DNA of 22,992 nucleotides from CAYVQE01 sp964633205 (lineage in GTDB: Bacteria; Myxococcota; B64-G9), in the NCBI GenBank assembly GCA_964633205.1, contig CAZWFN010000104.1, forward strand, positions 1-22,992, in the 5' to 3' direction. How positions within the stretch are numbered: the stretch's first letter is position 1; every line of letters begins with the position of its first letter. Both the position numbers and the translations under genes were made by a program. The notes beneath the pieces are model-generated. The model saw nothing but the letters and a program-made list of their open reading frames with translations, was not told where the DNA came from and searched no databases. Below are positions 1 through 7,355 of this stretch, in pieces.

Positions 1-138
1 CTGGCTAACTATACAAAATAACACGCTTTTGGCGTTGGGAAATCCGGATAGACCCCTTTTTGGTTGCGGCGGAGCCGCGATGGGGCCACTTGTGCCGCGG
101 TTTTTGCGGTGGTAGCCTCTCGGTCGCTCAACCACGAC

Positions 139-145
139 GGGAGGT
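139..145 (+). promoter_or_regulatory. Ribosome binding site deciding the pepT start
   Basis: GGGAGGT lies about five bases before the ATG at 151. The same reading frame is open upstream to 64, but that stretch has no comparable site and encodes a sequence unlike peptidase T, so 151 is the preferred start. The rest of 1-150 holds no gene I can support. An AT-rich TATACA at 10-15 could be a -10 box, but its -35 would lie outside the window. Confidence 0.6.
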
Positions 146-150
146 CGCGC

Positions 151-1419
151 ATGGATATCCGCCAGGACGTGCTCGAGCGCTTCCAGCGCTACGTCAAGAT
201 CGACACCCAGTCCGCCGACGGGGTCGAGGATCGCTATCCGTCCACCGAAAAACAGTTCGACCTGCTGCGCCTGCTGGAGCAGGAGTGCAAGGCGCTGGGC
301 CTCGAGGACGTCGAGCTCGACGAGCACGGCTACCTGATGGCCACCCTGCCGGCCAACATTCCCGAAGGGGTGCAGGCGGCGGCCGACCTGCCCACCGTGG
401 GCCTGCTGGCCCACGTCGACACCTACCACGAGGTCTCGGGCAAGGACGTCGAGCCGGTGCTGCACGAAAACTACGACGGCGGGCCCATCGCGCTGCCCGG
501 CGTCCCCGGCAAGACCCTGGATCCGGCCGAGCTGCCGGCGCTGCGCGAGCACGTGGGCGATACCATCGTCACCTCCGACGGCACCACCCTGCTGGGCGCC
601 GACGACAAGGCCGGGGTGGCCGAGATCATGACCCTGGCGGCCCTGCTCAAGTCCGACCCCAGCCTGCCGCATCCGCGCATCCGCATCGGCTTCACCCCGG
701 ACGAGGAAGTGGGCGCCGGCACCAAGTACTTCGACGTGGAGAAGTTCGGCGCCGACGTGGCCTATACCCAGGACGGCGCCGGCGTGGGCGAGGTCGAGGA
801 CGAGACCTTCTGCGCCGACACCGCGGTCATCACCGTGCGCGGCATCGACGTCCATCCGGGCTACGCCAAGGACAAGATGGTCAACGCGGTGCGCCTGGCC
901 GCCGACTTCATCTCCCGGGTGCCGGCCGACGCCGTGCCCGAGACCACCGAGGGCAAGCAGGACTACCTGCACCCGTTCCAGATCCGCGGCTCGGTCAGCG
1001 AGGCCACCATCACCTGCCTGGTGCGCTCGTTCAGCGAAGAAGGCCTGCAGAAGATGGAGGCCGAGCTGCAGCGCATTCGCAACGAGGTGCTGGGCGTCGA
1101 GCCACGGGCCGCCATCGACATCCAGATCAAGGAGTCCTACCGCAACATGAAGCAGGTGCTCGACCAGCACCCGCACACGGTGGAGCACGCCGAGGAGGCC
1201 ATGCGCCGGGTGGGCATCGAGCCTGAGCGCCTGGCAATCCGCGGCGGCACCGACGGTGCCCGGCTGAGCTTCATGGGCCTGCCCACGCCCAACCTGTCGG
1301 CCGGCGGCTACGAGTTCCACTCGGTCAACGAGTGGCTGCCGGTGGGCGGCATGGTCAAGGCGGTCGAGGTGCTGGTGGCGCTGATGCGCATCTGGGTCGA
1401 AAAGGGCAAATCGGCCTGA
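151..1419 (+). CDS. pepT: Peptidase T (tripeptide aminopeptidase)
   Basis: This 422-residue cytoplasmic M20B metallopeptidase removes the N-terminal residue from tripeptides, using two zinc ions. The metal ligands and catalytic residues of the family are all visible: AHVDT with His88 and Asp90, GADDKAG with the bridging Asp151, the DEEVG segment with the general-base Glu185/Glu186 pair, Asp208 in QDGAG, and His390 in YEFHSVN. The spacing is about ten residues longer than I recall for E. coli PepT, and the length is normal for the family. The ATG at 151 has a good ribosome binding site and gives the expected N-terminus. It is followed by 95 non-coding bases and then the radical SAM gene, so it is probably its own transcription unit or the first gene of a loose one. 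It most likely serves peptide turnover, and nothing links it to the signalling genes further on. Confidence 0.95.
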   Translation: MDIRQDVLERFQRYVKIDTQSADGVEDRYPSTEKQFDLLRLLEQECKALGLEDVELDEHGYLMATLPANIPEGVQAAADLPTVGLLAHVDTYHEVSGKDVEPVLHENYDGGPIALPGVPGKTLDPAELPALREHVGDTIVTSDGTTLLGADDKAGVAEIMTLAALLKSDPSLPHPRIRIGFTPDEEVGAGTKYFDVEKFGADVAYTQDGAGVGEVEDETFCADTAVITVRGIDVHPGYAKDKMVNAVRLAADFISRVPADAVPETTEGKQDYLHPFQIRGSVSEATITCLVRSFSEEGLQKMEAELQRIRNEVLGVEPRAAIDIQIKESYRNMKQVLDQHPHTVEHAEEAMRRVGIEPERLAIRGGTDGARLSFMGLPTPNLSAGGYEFHSVNEWLPVGGMVKAVEVLVALMRIWVEKGKSA

Positions 1420-1465
1420 TCCGGACAGCTTGAAAAACCGCCGCTGCTGATTCAAGGTGATCGCT

Positions 1466-1494
1466 GGCCGGTGGTGCACCGCGCGCGACCGGCC
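1466..1494. other. Perfect 7-bp inverted repeat between pepT and the radical SAM gene
   Basis: GGCCGGT at 1466-1472 is the exact reverse complement of ACCGGCC at 1488-1494, with a 15-base loop. The loop begins with GGTGCACC (1473-1480), itself a perfect palindrome. There is no T run after the stem, so it is not a standard intrinsic terminator. It could be a structured 5' leader of the radical SAM gene, an attenuating hairpin after pepT, or a protein-binding site. Confidence 0.3.
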
Positions 1495-1514
1495 GGGAAG
1501 GTGGTCTCCGCCGG

Positions 1515-2810
1515 ATGCGATTCAAGCTGATCTACCCCGCCTGGCCCAAGCTGCCCCAGCAGACCGAGTTCAACCTGCCCCCGCACGGTCCGGTGGTCAT
1601 GGCCGCCGCGCTGCCCGACTGGGTGGAGGTCGAGTTCGTCGACGAGAACGTGCAGCCGCTGGAGCTGGACGACGCGCCCGAGCTGGTGGGCATCTCGATG
1701 ATGCTCAGCTCGCAGCTCGACCGCGGCCTGGCCATCGCCGACGCCTACCGGGCCCGCGGCATCCCGGTGCTGTGCGGCGGCATCGCCACCATGCTCCACG
1801 GCGAGCAGGTGATGCAGCACGCCGACAGCGTGTTTTTGGGCGAGGTCGAGGGCCGCATCGAAAAGGTGTTCGACGACTTCGCCCACGGCCGGCTGGCGCC
1901 GCTGTACAACCACCTCAACGACCGGCCGCCGATCGAGCTGGTGGGCCCGGCCCGGCGCGACATCCTGGACCGCGATCGTTACTACCACAAGGGCGTGCGC
2001 ATGGTGGACCTGTTCCACGCCTCGCGCGGCTGCCGCTTCAAGTGCTATCCCTGCGCGGTGGCCTTTCTGGGCGGGCGCCAGTTCCGGCCGCGGCCCTTCG
2101 ACCGGGTGCTCGAAGAGCTCGAGACCATCGACAACCCGCGCCTGTTCGTGGTCGACAACTCGTTGGCCCAGGATCGCGAGTGGGAGAAGCAGCTGTTTCG
2201 CGAGATGATCCCGATGAAGAAGACCTGGTGCTCGCACACCATCGAGGACGACCCCGAGGTGCTCGACCTGGCCGCCCAGGCCGGCGCCTGGTACGTCTAC
2301 CAGGCGGTGTTCGACACCTCGGACTACATCAAGCAGCGCGTCCAGCGCTACCACGACCACGGCATCGCGGTCGAGGGCACCATCCTGCTGGGCCTGGATC
2401 ACCACACCGAGGACTACATCCAGCGGCTGGTCGAGTTCCTGCTCGAGATCGACCTCGACCTGGCCGAGTTCACCGTGCTGACGCCCTTTCCGCACACCAA
2501 GTGCCACGACGACCTGCTCAAACAGGGCCGCATCCTGTCGCACGACTGGTCGCGCTACACCGCCGCCGACGTGGTCTACCAGCCCAAGCACATGGCGCCC
2601 GAGCGGCTGCAGCAGCTCTACCACTGGGCCTGGCAGACCTTCTACCGCGACGAGCCGCAGAACATGAAGATGTTCAAGCTGCTCAAAAAGGCGGTCGCGC
2701 GCGAGCTGGCGCTGGGCACCTACCAGGGCCGGCGCCGGGATCTGATCGATCGCTCCTTCGGCCGCAAGGTCGCACCCGCGGCCGCGGCGGGCGGCGAGGA
2801 CCGGCGATGA
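1515..2810 (+). CDS. B12-binding-type radical SAM protein
   Basis: This 431-residue protein has a Rossmann-like N-terminal domain (about residues 1-125) of the cobalamin-binding type that precedes many radical SAM cores. It contains the typical VGISMMLSSQ and GIPVLCGGIATM strands but lacks the DxHxxG base-on B12 motif, as many members do. The radical SAM core follows, with Cys173, Cys177 and Cys180 in a canonical CX3CX2C motif (GCRFKCYPC) that should bind a 4Fe-4S cluster and S-adenosylmethionine. Later strands (VEGTILLGLDHHTEDYI, FTVLTPFPHTK) fit the same fold. The substrate cannot be named; relatives act as methyltransferases, cyclases or lipid and cofactor modifiers. A modest GGAAGG lies upstream of the ATG. 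The stop codon overlaps the start of the next gene (ATGA), so the two products are probably made together. Confidence 0.85.
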   Translation: MRFKLIYPAWPKLPQQTEFNLPPHGPVVMAAALPDWVEVEFVDENVQPLELDDAPELVGISMMLSSQLDRGLAIADAYRARGIPVLCGGIATMLHGEQVMQHADSVFLGEVEGRIEKVFDDFAHGRLAPLYNHLNDRPPIELVGPARRDILDRDRYYHKGVRMVDLFHASRGCRFKCYPCAVAFLGGRQFRPRPFDRVLEELETIDNPRLFVVDNSLAQDREWEKQLFREMIPMKKTWCSHTIEDDPEVLDLAAQAGAWYVYQAVFDTSDYIKQRVQRYHDHGIAVEGTILLGLDHHTEDYIQRLVEFLLEIDLDLAEFTVLTPFPHTKCHDDLLKQGRILSHDWSRYTAADVVYQPKHMAPERLQQLYHWAWQTFYRDEPQNMKMFKLLKKAVARELALGTYQGRRRDLIDRSFGRKVAPAAAAGGEDRR

Positions 2811-3178
2811 AGCTGGCGCTGGACTACGTCGACGAGGTCTACCACTTCCCCGGCCTGTGGCAGACGCCCTCGCTGTGCGGGCTCAAGATCACCGAGCATC
2901 CCGAGCGCCACGTGGTGCTGGCCACCGATCTGTGGGATCAGAACCCGGGCTCCTCGGTGACCGAGGTCTGCGCCGCGCTGGCCGACCGGCTGTGCGCCGA
3001 GCGCGGGCTGGATCCCGAGCGGCTGCTGTTCATCGAGCACAGCCCCGAGACCGGCTCCAAGCTCGAGATCTACCACGAGACCTTCGACCGGGTGGACTTC
3101 GAGCGCCGCGACGGCCGCTTCTGCAACCCGCGCTGGACGCGCATCGACCGCGATCAGGTCGACGCCTGGCTGGGCTGA
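2807..3178 (+). CDS. Conserved-looking protein of unknown function coupled to the radical SAM gene
   Basis: This 123-residue protein starts at an ATG overlapping the radical SAM stop codon (ATGA at 2807-2810), a classic translational-coupling arrangement. The frame stays open to TGA at 3178, and the product has an ordinary amino-acid composition, unlike the Arg/Pro/Ala-rich shadow frames nearby. There is no signal peptide or membrane segment. Cys24, Cys55, Cys63 and Cys106 are spread along the chain and do not form an obvious metal site. The middle (SSVTEVCAALADRLCAERG) looks helical, followed by a strand (RLLFIEHSP), giving a small alpha/beta protein rich in Asp, Glu and aromatic residues. 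I do not recognise a family. The coupling suggests a partner, substrate or accessory subunit of the radical SAM enzyme, which is inference. Confidence 0.75.
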   Translation: MKLALDYVDEVYHFPGLWQTPSLCGLKITEHPERHVVLATDLWDQNPGSSVTEVCAALADRLCAERGLDPERLLFIEHSPETGSKLEIYHETFDRVDFERRDGRFCNPRWTRIDRDQVDAWLG

Positions 3179-3290
3179 GTTTTCCACGCCCGAGAAGGCG
3201 GTGGGTCGATGGGAAATGACAGCGCCGAACTCGTTATTGTGTGACGATGGCGAAGAGCCCGAAACCGGTGGTTCGACCCGGAGGGAAAAA

Positions 3291-3803
3291 ATGGCGCACC
3301 TGCTGCTGATCGCCGAGGCCGACGCGGACCAGGCCGACCGGCTGGCGGTGGCCGCCCGCGAGGCCGGCTGGCAGGTCGAGCGGGTCGGCCCGCACGCGGA
3401 TCCGCTGCGCCAGGCCGAGCTGCTGCTGCCCACCGCGCTGGTGCTGGCCGCCGATCGCGGAGCGAACCGAGGCTGGTCGCTGGCCAACCGGCTGCGCCGC
3501 CACCCGGTGCTGTCGCGCATCCCGCTGGTGCTGACCGCCGGCGCCGAGCAGACCGAGGCCCTGGAGCAGCATGGCAAGCTGGCCCTGCGCGCCGACCACT
3601 ACCGCAGCCGGCCCTACCCACCCCAGCAGCTGCTGGCCGCGCTGGCCGACGCTGCCCCCGCAGACCGCCAGCGCTGGCTGGCCGAGCTGCACCGCATCCG
3701 CGCCGAGTCCCCGCCCGCCCGGGCCGGCGGCCTGTGGCTGTGGCTGCTGCTGGCGGTCGCCATCGCCGGCGGCGCGCTGGCGCTGTGGCGGCTGATGGAC
3801 TGA
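3291..3803 (+). CDS. Degenerate receiver (pseudo-receiver) protein with C-terminal membrane anchor
   Basis: This 170-residue protein starts at ATG 3291, five bases after GGAGGG; the open frame back to 3201 has no such site. Residues 1-120 follow a response-regulator receiver: LLLIAEADAD for strand 1, GWSLANRLRRHPVLSRIPLVLTAG for helix 3 to strand 4 with Thr82, and ADHYRSRPYPPQQLLAAL for strand 5. The phosphoacceptor position, eight residues before Gly61, is Ala53, and the conserved Lys is Arg107. Asp55, two residues along, might substitute but is out of register. The acidic pocket is reduced to E9/D11, as in FrzS-type pseudo-receivers. Residues 146-167 (starting GGLWLWLLLAVAIAG) form one hydrophobic helix ending three residues before the terminus, so it is probably tail-anchored with the receiver in the cytoplasm. 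It lies 59 bases before the histidine kinase and may localise or inhibit that kinase. Confidence 0.8.
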   Translation: MAHLLLIAEADADQADRLAVAAREAGWQVERVGPHADPLRQAELLLPTALVLAADRGANRGWSLANRLRRHPVLSRIPLVLTAGAEQTEALEQHGKLALRADHYRSRPYPPQQLLAALADAAPADRQRWLAELHRIRAESPPARAGGLWLWLLLAVAIAGGALALWRLMD

Positions 3804-3862
3804 GCGGACCGCGATCGCGAAACCCTTCGCATCGGACGCGCCCTGTCTGTATCCTTGATGGC

Positions 3863-5710
3863 ATGCTGCTGGCCGAGCACAACCTGGAGGATTTTCTGGG
3901 CAACGTGTTGCGCGGCGTGAGCAAGATCGTCGGCTGCAACTCGACCAACCTGGTGGTGATCAACGAATCGGCGCGCGAGATGCGGGTGCGCATCGGCGCC
4001 ACCGCCAGCGACTACCCGGTGCTGGCCGAACTCGAGAGCGTGCTCGGCCAGACCTTCCGCGGCCTGAGCGTACCGCTGGAGACGGCGGCCGACGGGTTGA
4101 TCGGCCAGGTCTGGCGCGACGGCGGGCTGCGCGAGACCTCCAGCCTGGCGTCGCTGGTCGGCAGCGCCATCCCGCAGGCGATCATCGAGCAGTTCGAGCA
4201 GCGCGCCGGCGACCGGCGCATCCTGGTGGCCCCGACCATGGGCGCCCGGCGCCGTTACGGGGTGCTGCTGTTCGAAAAGCCCGGCCGCCGGCCCTACACC
4301 CGCCAGCAGCGCGAGGTGCTGCTGCGCTATGCGCGGCGCATCGGCGAGATCCTGGAAGACGACGTGATGGGCGAACGGGCCCGGCTGGCTCCCGACGGTG
4401 CCGCCGAGCTGGGCAGCGTCCTGCTCGACGAGACCGGACGGCTGGCCGGCAACACCAGCGGCGACGGCCAGCTGGGCACCGCGGTGGCCCAACAGCTCGG
4501 CGAGCAGGTGCAGGCCTGGTTGACCGCCGGCGCGGCCGCCCCGGCGCCGGCCGGGGTCCTGGCCGACGGCCGCCACATCAGCTGCCAGGCCTTCTCGCTG
4601 GCCGGCCGCCAGGCGGCGCTGTGCCGGGTGGCGCCTGCGCCCGATTCGGGCACCGCCTCGCTGGAGACCCAGCTGCTGCAGCTGACGCTGGGTGCACCCG
4701 CACCGGCGCTGTTCTTGGATCCGGATGGCAGCGTGACCTCGACCAACCGGGCGGCCGAGAGCTTGTTCGGCCGCCCGGACGGCGATCTGATCGGCCAGCC
4801 GGTCGACGGACTGGTCTGGGAGCCGGCCGAGCTGAGCCGGCGGCTGGCCGAGCAGACGCTGACCCCCGGCGCCCCGGCGGCCGAGCTCAAGGCGACCATC
4901 CGGCGGCCGGAAGGCAGCCTGCGGCCGGTGCGCATCGAGGCGCTGTTGCTGGCCGACGACCGCGACCGGGCCATCGGCTACCTGGTGCTGCTGCGGCCCC
5001 GCGGGCCGGAGGCCGAGGCGCCGGGGCCGGAGCAGCTGGTGGATCAGGAGCGGCTGGCCACCATGGGCGAGATGGCCGCCCAGCTGGCCCACGAGATCCG
5101 CAGCCCGCTGGTGGCCATCGGCGCCACGCTGGACAACCTGAGCCGGCGCCAGGCCGACGTCCGCCAGCAGCGCACCCTGGCCGCGGTGGGCCGCGAGATC
5201 AACCGCATGGACATGATCCTGCGCAAGTACCTGGCCGCCCGCGACGACGTTGTCTTCGCCGAGACCCCCCTGGACACCTTGCTGGCCGAGGTTCGCCGGC
5301 TGCTCGAGGGGGCCTGGCACGAAGCCGACAAGCACATCACGCTCGAGGCCGCCCCCGGCTGCAGCGTCCACGGCGACCACGACACCCTCAAGCACGTGTT
5401 CTTCAACCTGGTGCTCAACGCGCTGGAGGCCTCGCCGGCCGGCGGCACGGTGGAGCTGCGCAGCGAGCGCGGCGACGGCACGGTCACGGTCTGGATCGCC
5501 GATCGCGGCCCCGGGCTAAGCGTACCGGCCGACCAGTGCCTGCAGCCGTTCTTCACCACCAAGAGCAATGGTTCCGGGTTGGGTCTGCCGGTCTGCGCCA
5601 AGCTGATCCGGTCCCACGGCGGGCTGCTCGAGCTGGACAACCGCCCCGGCGGCGGCTGTTGCGTCCGGGTGGTGCTGCCGGCCAGCCGGCCCGGAGGAGA
5701 TGGCGGGTGA
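3863..5710 (+). CDS. Soluble GAF-PAS sensor histidine kinase (NtrB-like)
   Basis: This is a 615-residue cytoplasmic kinase with no membrane segment. Residues 1 to about 170 resemble a GAF domain, followed by a linker. A PAS domain spans about 268-382 (APALFLDPDGSVTSTNRAAE, with a following strand in DDRDRAIGYLVLL). The HisKA domain carries His410 in AQLAHEIRSPL. The HATPase domain has the N box (FFNLVLNALEAS, about 513-524), G1 (DRGPG, about 547) and G2 (GSGLGLPV), so it should be catalytically active. Its stop overlaps the start of the NtrC-type regulator by one base (TGATG), marking them as a cognate pair. Start 3863 is the first ATG that fits the GAF-like region; a longer frame reaching back to 3734 overlaps the previous gene and is Arg-rich. 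The ribosome binding site is weak and a possible -10 box (TATCCT, 3850-3855) lies close, so the exact start is less certain. Confidence 0.88.
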   Translation: MLLAEHNLEDFLGNVLRGVSKIVGCNSTNLVVINESAREMRVRIGATASDYPVLAELESVLGQTFRGLSVPLETAADGLIGQVWRDGGLRETSSLASLVGSAIPQAIIEQFEQRAGDRRILVAPTMGARRRYGVLLFEKPGRRPYTRQQREVLLRYARRIGEILEDDVMGERARLAPDGAAELGSVLLDETGRLAGNTSGDGQLGTAVAQQLGEQVQAWLTAGAAAPAPAGVLADGRHISCQAFSLAGRQAALCRVAPAPDSGTASLETQLLQLTLGAPAPALFLDPDGSVTSTNRAAESLFGRPDGDLIGQPVDGLVWEPAELSRRLAEQTLTPGAPAAELKATIRRPEGSLRPVRIEALLLADDRDRAIGYLVLLRPRGPEAEAPGPEQLVDQERLATMGEMAAQLAHEIRSPLVAIGATLDNLSRRQADVRQQRTLAAVGREINRMDMILRKYLAARDDVVFAETPLDTLLAEVRRLLEGAWHEADKHITLEAAPGCSVHGDHDTLKHVFFNLVLNALEASPAGGTVELRSERGDGTVTVWIADRGPGLSVPADQCLQPFFTTKSNGSGLGLPVCAKLIRSHGGLLELDNRPGGGCCVRVVLPASRPGGDGG

Positions 5711-7122
5711 TGGCAGAGCCCTTTCGGGTCCTGATCGTCGAGGACGAGCAACTCTACGCCCGGGCGTTGGTCGACGAGCTGGAGCGCTGGCAGATCCCGG
5801 CCGAGGTGGCCGGCAACTGCGCCGAGGCGCTGCGGCTGGCCGAGAGCCGGCCCGACCACTACCGGGCCGTGCTGCTCGACCACCGGCTGCCCGACCGCCA
5901 GGGCCTGCACATCATCCCGCGGCTGCGGGCGCTGCAGACCGAGGCGGCGGTGATCATGATGACCGCCTACCACACCATCCCGAATGCGGTGCAGGCCATC
6001 CGGCTGGGCGCCGAGGACTACATCGTCAAGGAGACCAGCCTGGAGCCGATCGTCGATCGGGTGCTCGAGGTGCGCCGCCACCGCCAGGCCCGGGCCAACG
6101 ACGCCGGCTGGCACGAGCACAATCGGGAGGGGCTGTTGGGCCGCTCGCCCGGCATGCGCCGGGTGTTCGAGCAGCTCGACAAGGTGCGTCAGGCGCCGGA
6201 GACCACCGTGCTGCTGACCGGTGAGACCGGCGTCGGCAAGGAGGTCGCCGCCCGCTCCCTGCACGCCATGTCGCGCCCGGCCGGCACGCCCTTCGTGGCC
6301 GTCGACTGCGTGGCGCTGCCGTCCAACCTGGCCGAGAGCCTGTTGTTCGGCCACGAGAAAGGCGCCTTCACCGGCGCCGACCAGACCCGCGCCGGCGCGC
6401 TGGCCGAGGCCGCCGCGGGCAGCCTGCTGCTCGACGAGATCGGCGACATGGATCAGCAGCTGCAAGGCAAGCTGCTGCGGGTGCTCGAGAGCCGCTCCTT
6501 CGCGCGGGTCGGCTCGGTGCGCGGCCAGCCCCTGCGGGCGCGGGTGATCGCGGCCACCAACCGCGAGCTGGTCGAGCTGGTCGAGCAGGGCCGCTTCCGC
6601 CACGATCTGTACCAACGGCTGTGCGTGTTCCCGATCCGGATCCCGTCGCTGCGCGAGCGCGGCGACGACGTGCTGCTGCTGGCCGAACACTTCCGCGCCT
6701 TTTTCGCCGAGCGCATGGGCAAACCCATCGCACCGCTGGGGCCCGAGGTGCGCGCCCAGCTGCTCAGCTACGGCTTCCCGGGCAACGTGCGCGAGCTGAA
6801 GAACATCATCGAGCGGGCGGTGATCATGGCCGACGGCGAGCAGGTCGAATGCCAGCACCTGCCACGCCGGGTGCTGGCGGCCGACGAGGGCCCCCGCGGC
6901 CAGCCCGACAGCGTGCCGGTCGACTTCCGCCCCGGGGTCGATACCCTGGAATCGCTGGAGAAGCGCATGATCCGCCACGCGCTGGAGCAGGCCGGCCACG
7001 TCAAGACCGAGGCCGCCCGGCTGCTGGGCATCAGCCGCTTCCAGCTGCTGCGGCGCATGGAACGCCACGGGCTGAAAGCTGGCGATCAGGGGCGGGCCGA
7101 CAAGCCCGCGAGCAAGAAGTAG
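5710..7122 (+). CDS. NtrC-family sigma-54-dependent response regulator
   Basis: This 470-residue regulator has the standard three-part layout. The receiver (1-120) holds Asp57 as phosphoacceptor (VLLDHRLPD), the acidic pocket E11/D12, Thr85 and Lys108; Lys is followed by Glu rather than the usual cis-Pro. The AAA+ domain (about 141-375) has Walker A GETGVGKE (171-178), an intact GAFTGA loop (218-223) that contacts sigma-54, and Walker B LLLDEIGDM (239-247). A Fis-type helix-turn-helix sits near residues 425-462 (HVKTEAARLLGISRFQLLRR). It overlaps the kinase gene by one base. The next region downstream holds a near-perfect -24/-12 promoter with an upstream dyad and an IHF-like site, so the export operon at 7356-13118 is its most likely target. 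Autoregulation cannot be judged because I see no sigma-54 promoter before 3291. Confidence 0.95.
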   Translation: MAEPFRVLIVEDEQLYARALVDELERWQIPAEVAGNCAEALRLAESRPDHYRAVLLDHRLPDRQGLHIIPRLRALQTEAAVIMMTAYHTIPNAVQAIRLGAEDYIVKETSLEPIVDRVLEVRRHRQARANDAGWHEHNREGLLGRSPGMRRVFEQLDKVRQAPETTVLLTGETGVGKEVAARSLHAMSRPAGTPFVAVDCVALPSNLAESLLFGHEKGAFTGADQTRAGALAEAAAGSLLLDEIGDMDQQLQGKLLRVLESRSFARVGSVRGQPLRARVIAATNRELVELVEQGRFRHDLYQRLCVFPIRIPSLRERGDDVLLLAEHFRAFFAERMGKPIAPLGPEVRAQLLSYGFPGNVRELKNIIERAVIMADGEQVECQHLPRRVLAADEGPRGQPDSVPVDFRPGVDTLESLEKRMIRHALEQAGHVKTEAARLLGISRFQLLRRMERHGLKAGDQGRADKPASKK

Positions 7123-7163
7123 CTCGCATCCGGCGCCACCGGCTGCGGCCGCAACCCGGCCCC

Positions 7164-7196
7164 GTGCGGATCCGAACCGGCGTGCGATTTCGCACG
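7164..7196. promoter_or_regulatory. Tandem dyads, probable activator (enhancer) sites
   Basis: CGTGCGA TT TCGCACG at 7181-7196 is a perfect inverted repeat. An imperfect copy, GTGCGG AT CCGAAC (7164-7177), has its centre exactly 18 bases upstream. Two related dyads on nearly the same helical face are typical for dimers of NtrC-family activators that assemble into a hexamer. They lie about 80-115 bases before the -24 element, the normal enhancer distance. The stem is not followed by a T run, so a terminator for the regulator gene is less likely. That the neighbouring regulator binds here is inference. Confidence 0.65.
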
Positions 7197-7229
7197 GAGC
7201 GCTGGCGGCCCACCTGCCACGCGCCAAGT

Positions 7230-7242
7230 TAATGATTTGATT
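7230..7242 (-). promoter_or_regulatory. IHF-like site between dyads and sigma-54 promoter
   Basis: Read on the minus strand this is AATCAA-ATCA-TTA, which matches the IHF consensus WATCAR-N4-TTR at every defined position. It is one of the few AT-rich patches in this very GC-rich window, which makes a chance match less likely. Its location between the upstream dyads and the -24/-12 element is where IHF bends DNA to bring NtrC-type activators to sigma-54 polymerase. Confidence 0.65.
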
Positions 7243-7276
7243 ACAGTGGGTTGCCGCGAGAGGCCCCGGGGGTGAA

Positions 7277-7292
7277 TGGCACGCGAATTGCT
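7277..7292 (+). promoter_or_regulatory. Sigma-54 (-24/-12) promoter of the export operon
   Basis: TGGCACG-CGAA-TTGCT matches the sigma-54 consensus TGGCACG-N4-TTGCW completely, with the invariant GG (7278-7279) and GC (7290-7291) separated by ten bases. Transcription should start near 7302-7304, giving a leader of about 53 bases before the ATG at 7356. The gene just upstream encodes a sigma-54 activator with an intact GAFTGA motif. Confidence 0.88.
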
Positions 7293-7355
7293 TGCGTCCA
7301 TTGCTCTCACCGGCGGCTGGTGCGCCGCCCACAGCGACGGCCGCGAGGCGCGGCG

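Noticed and set aside
60..1226. Long open frame overlapping peptidase T in another frame
   Set aside because: Arg/Gly/Ala-rich product without domain signals; a shadow of pepT in GC-rich DNA.
1452..2624. 390-codon minus-strand frame opposite the radical SAM gene
   Set aside because: Val/Gln/His/Leu-rich composition typical of antisense frames; the plus strand has an intact CX3CX2C radical SAM protein.
3811..3862. Hairpin GCGAA-ACCC-TTCGC and a TATCCT -10 box before the GAF-PAS kinase
   Set aside because: The stem is only five base pairs, and the promoter would make a nearly leaderless message with a poor -35; kept only as a note.
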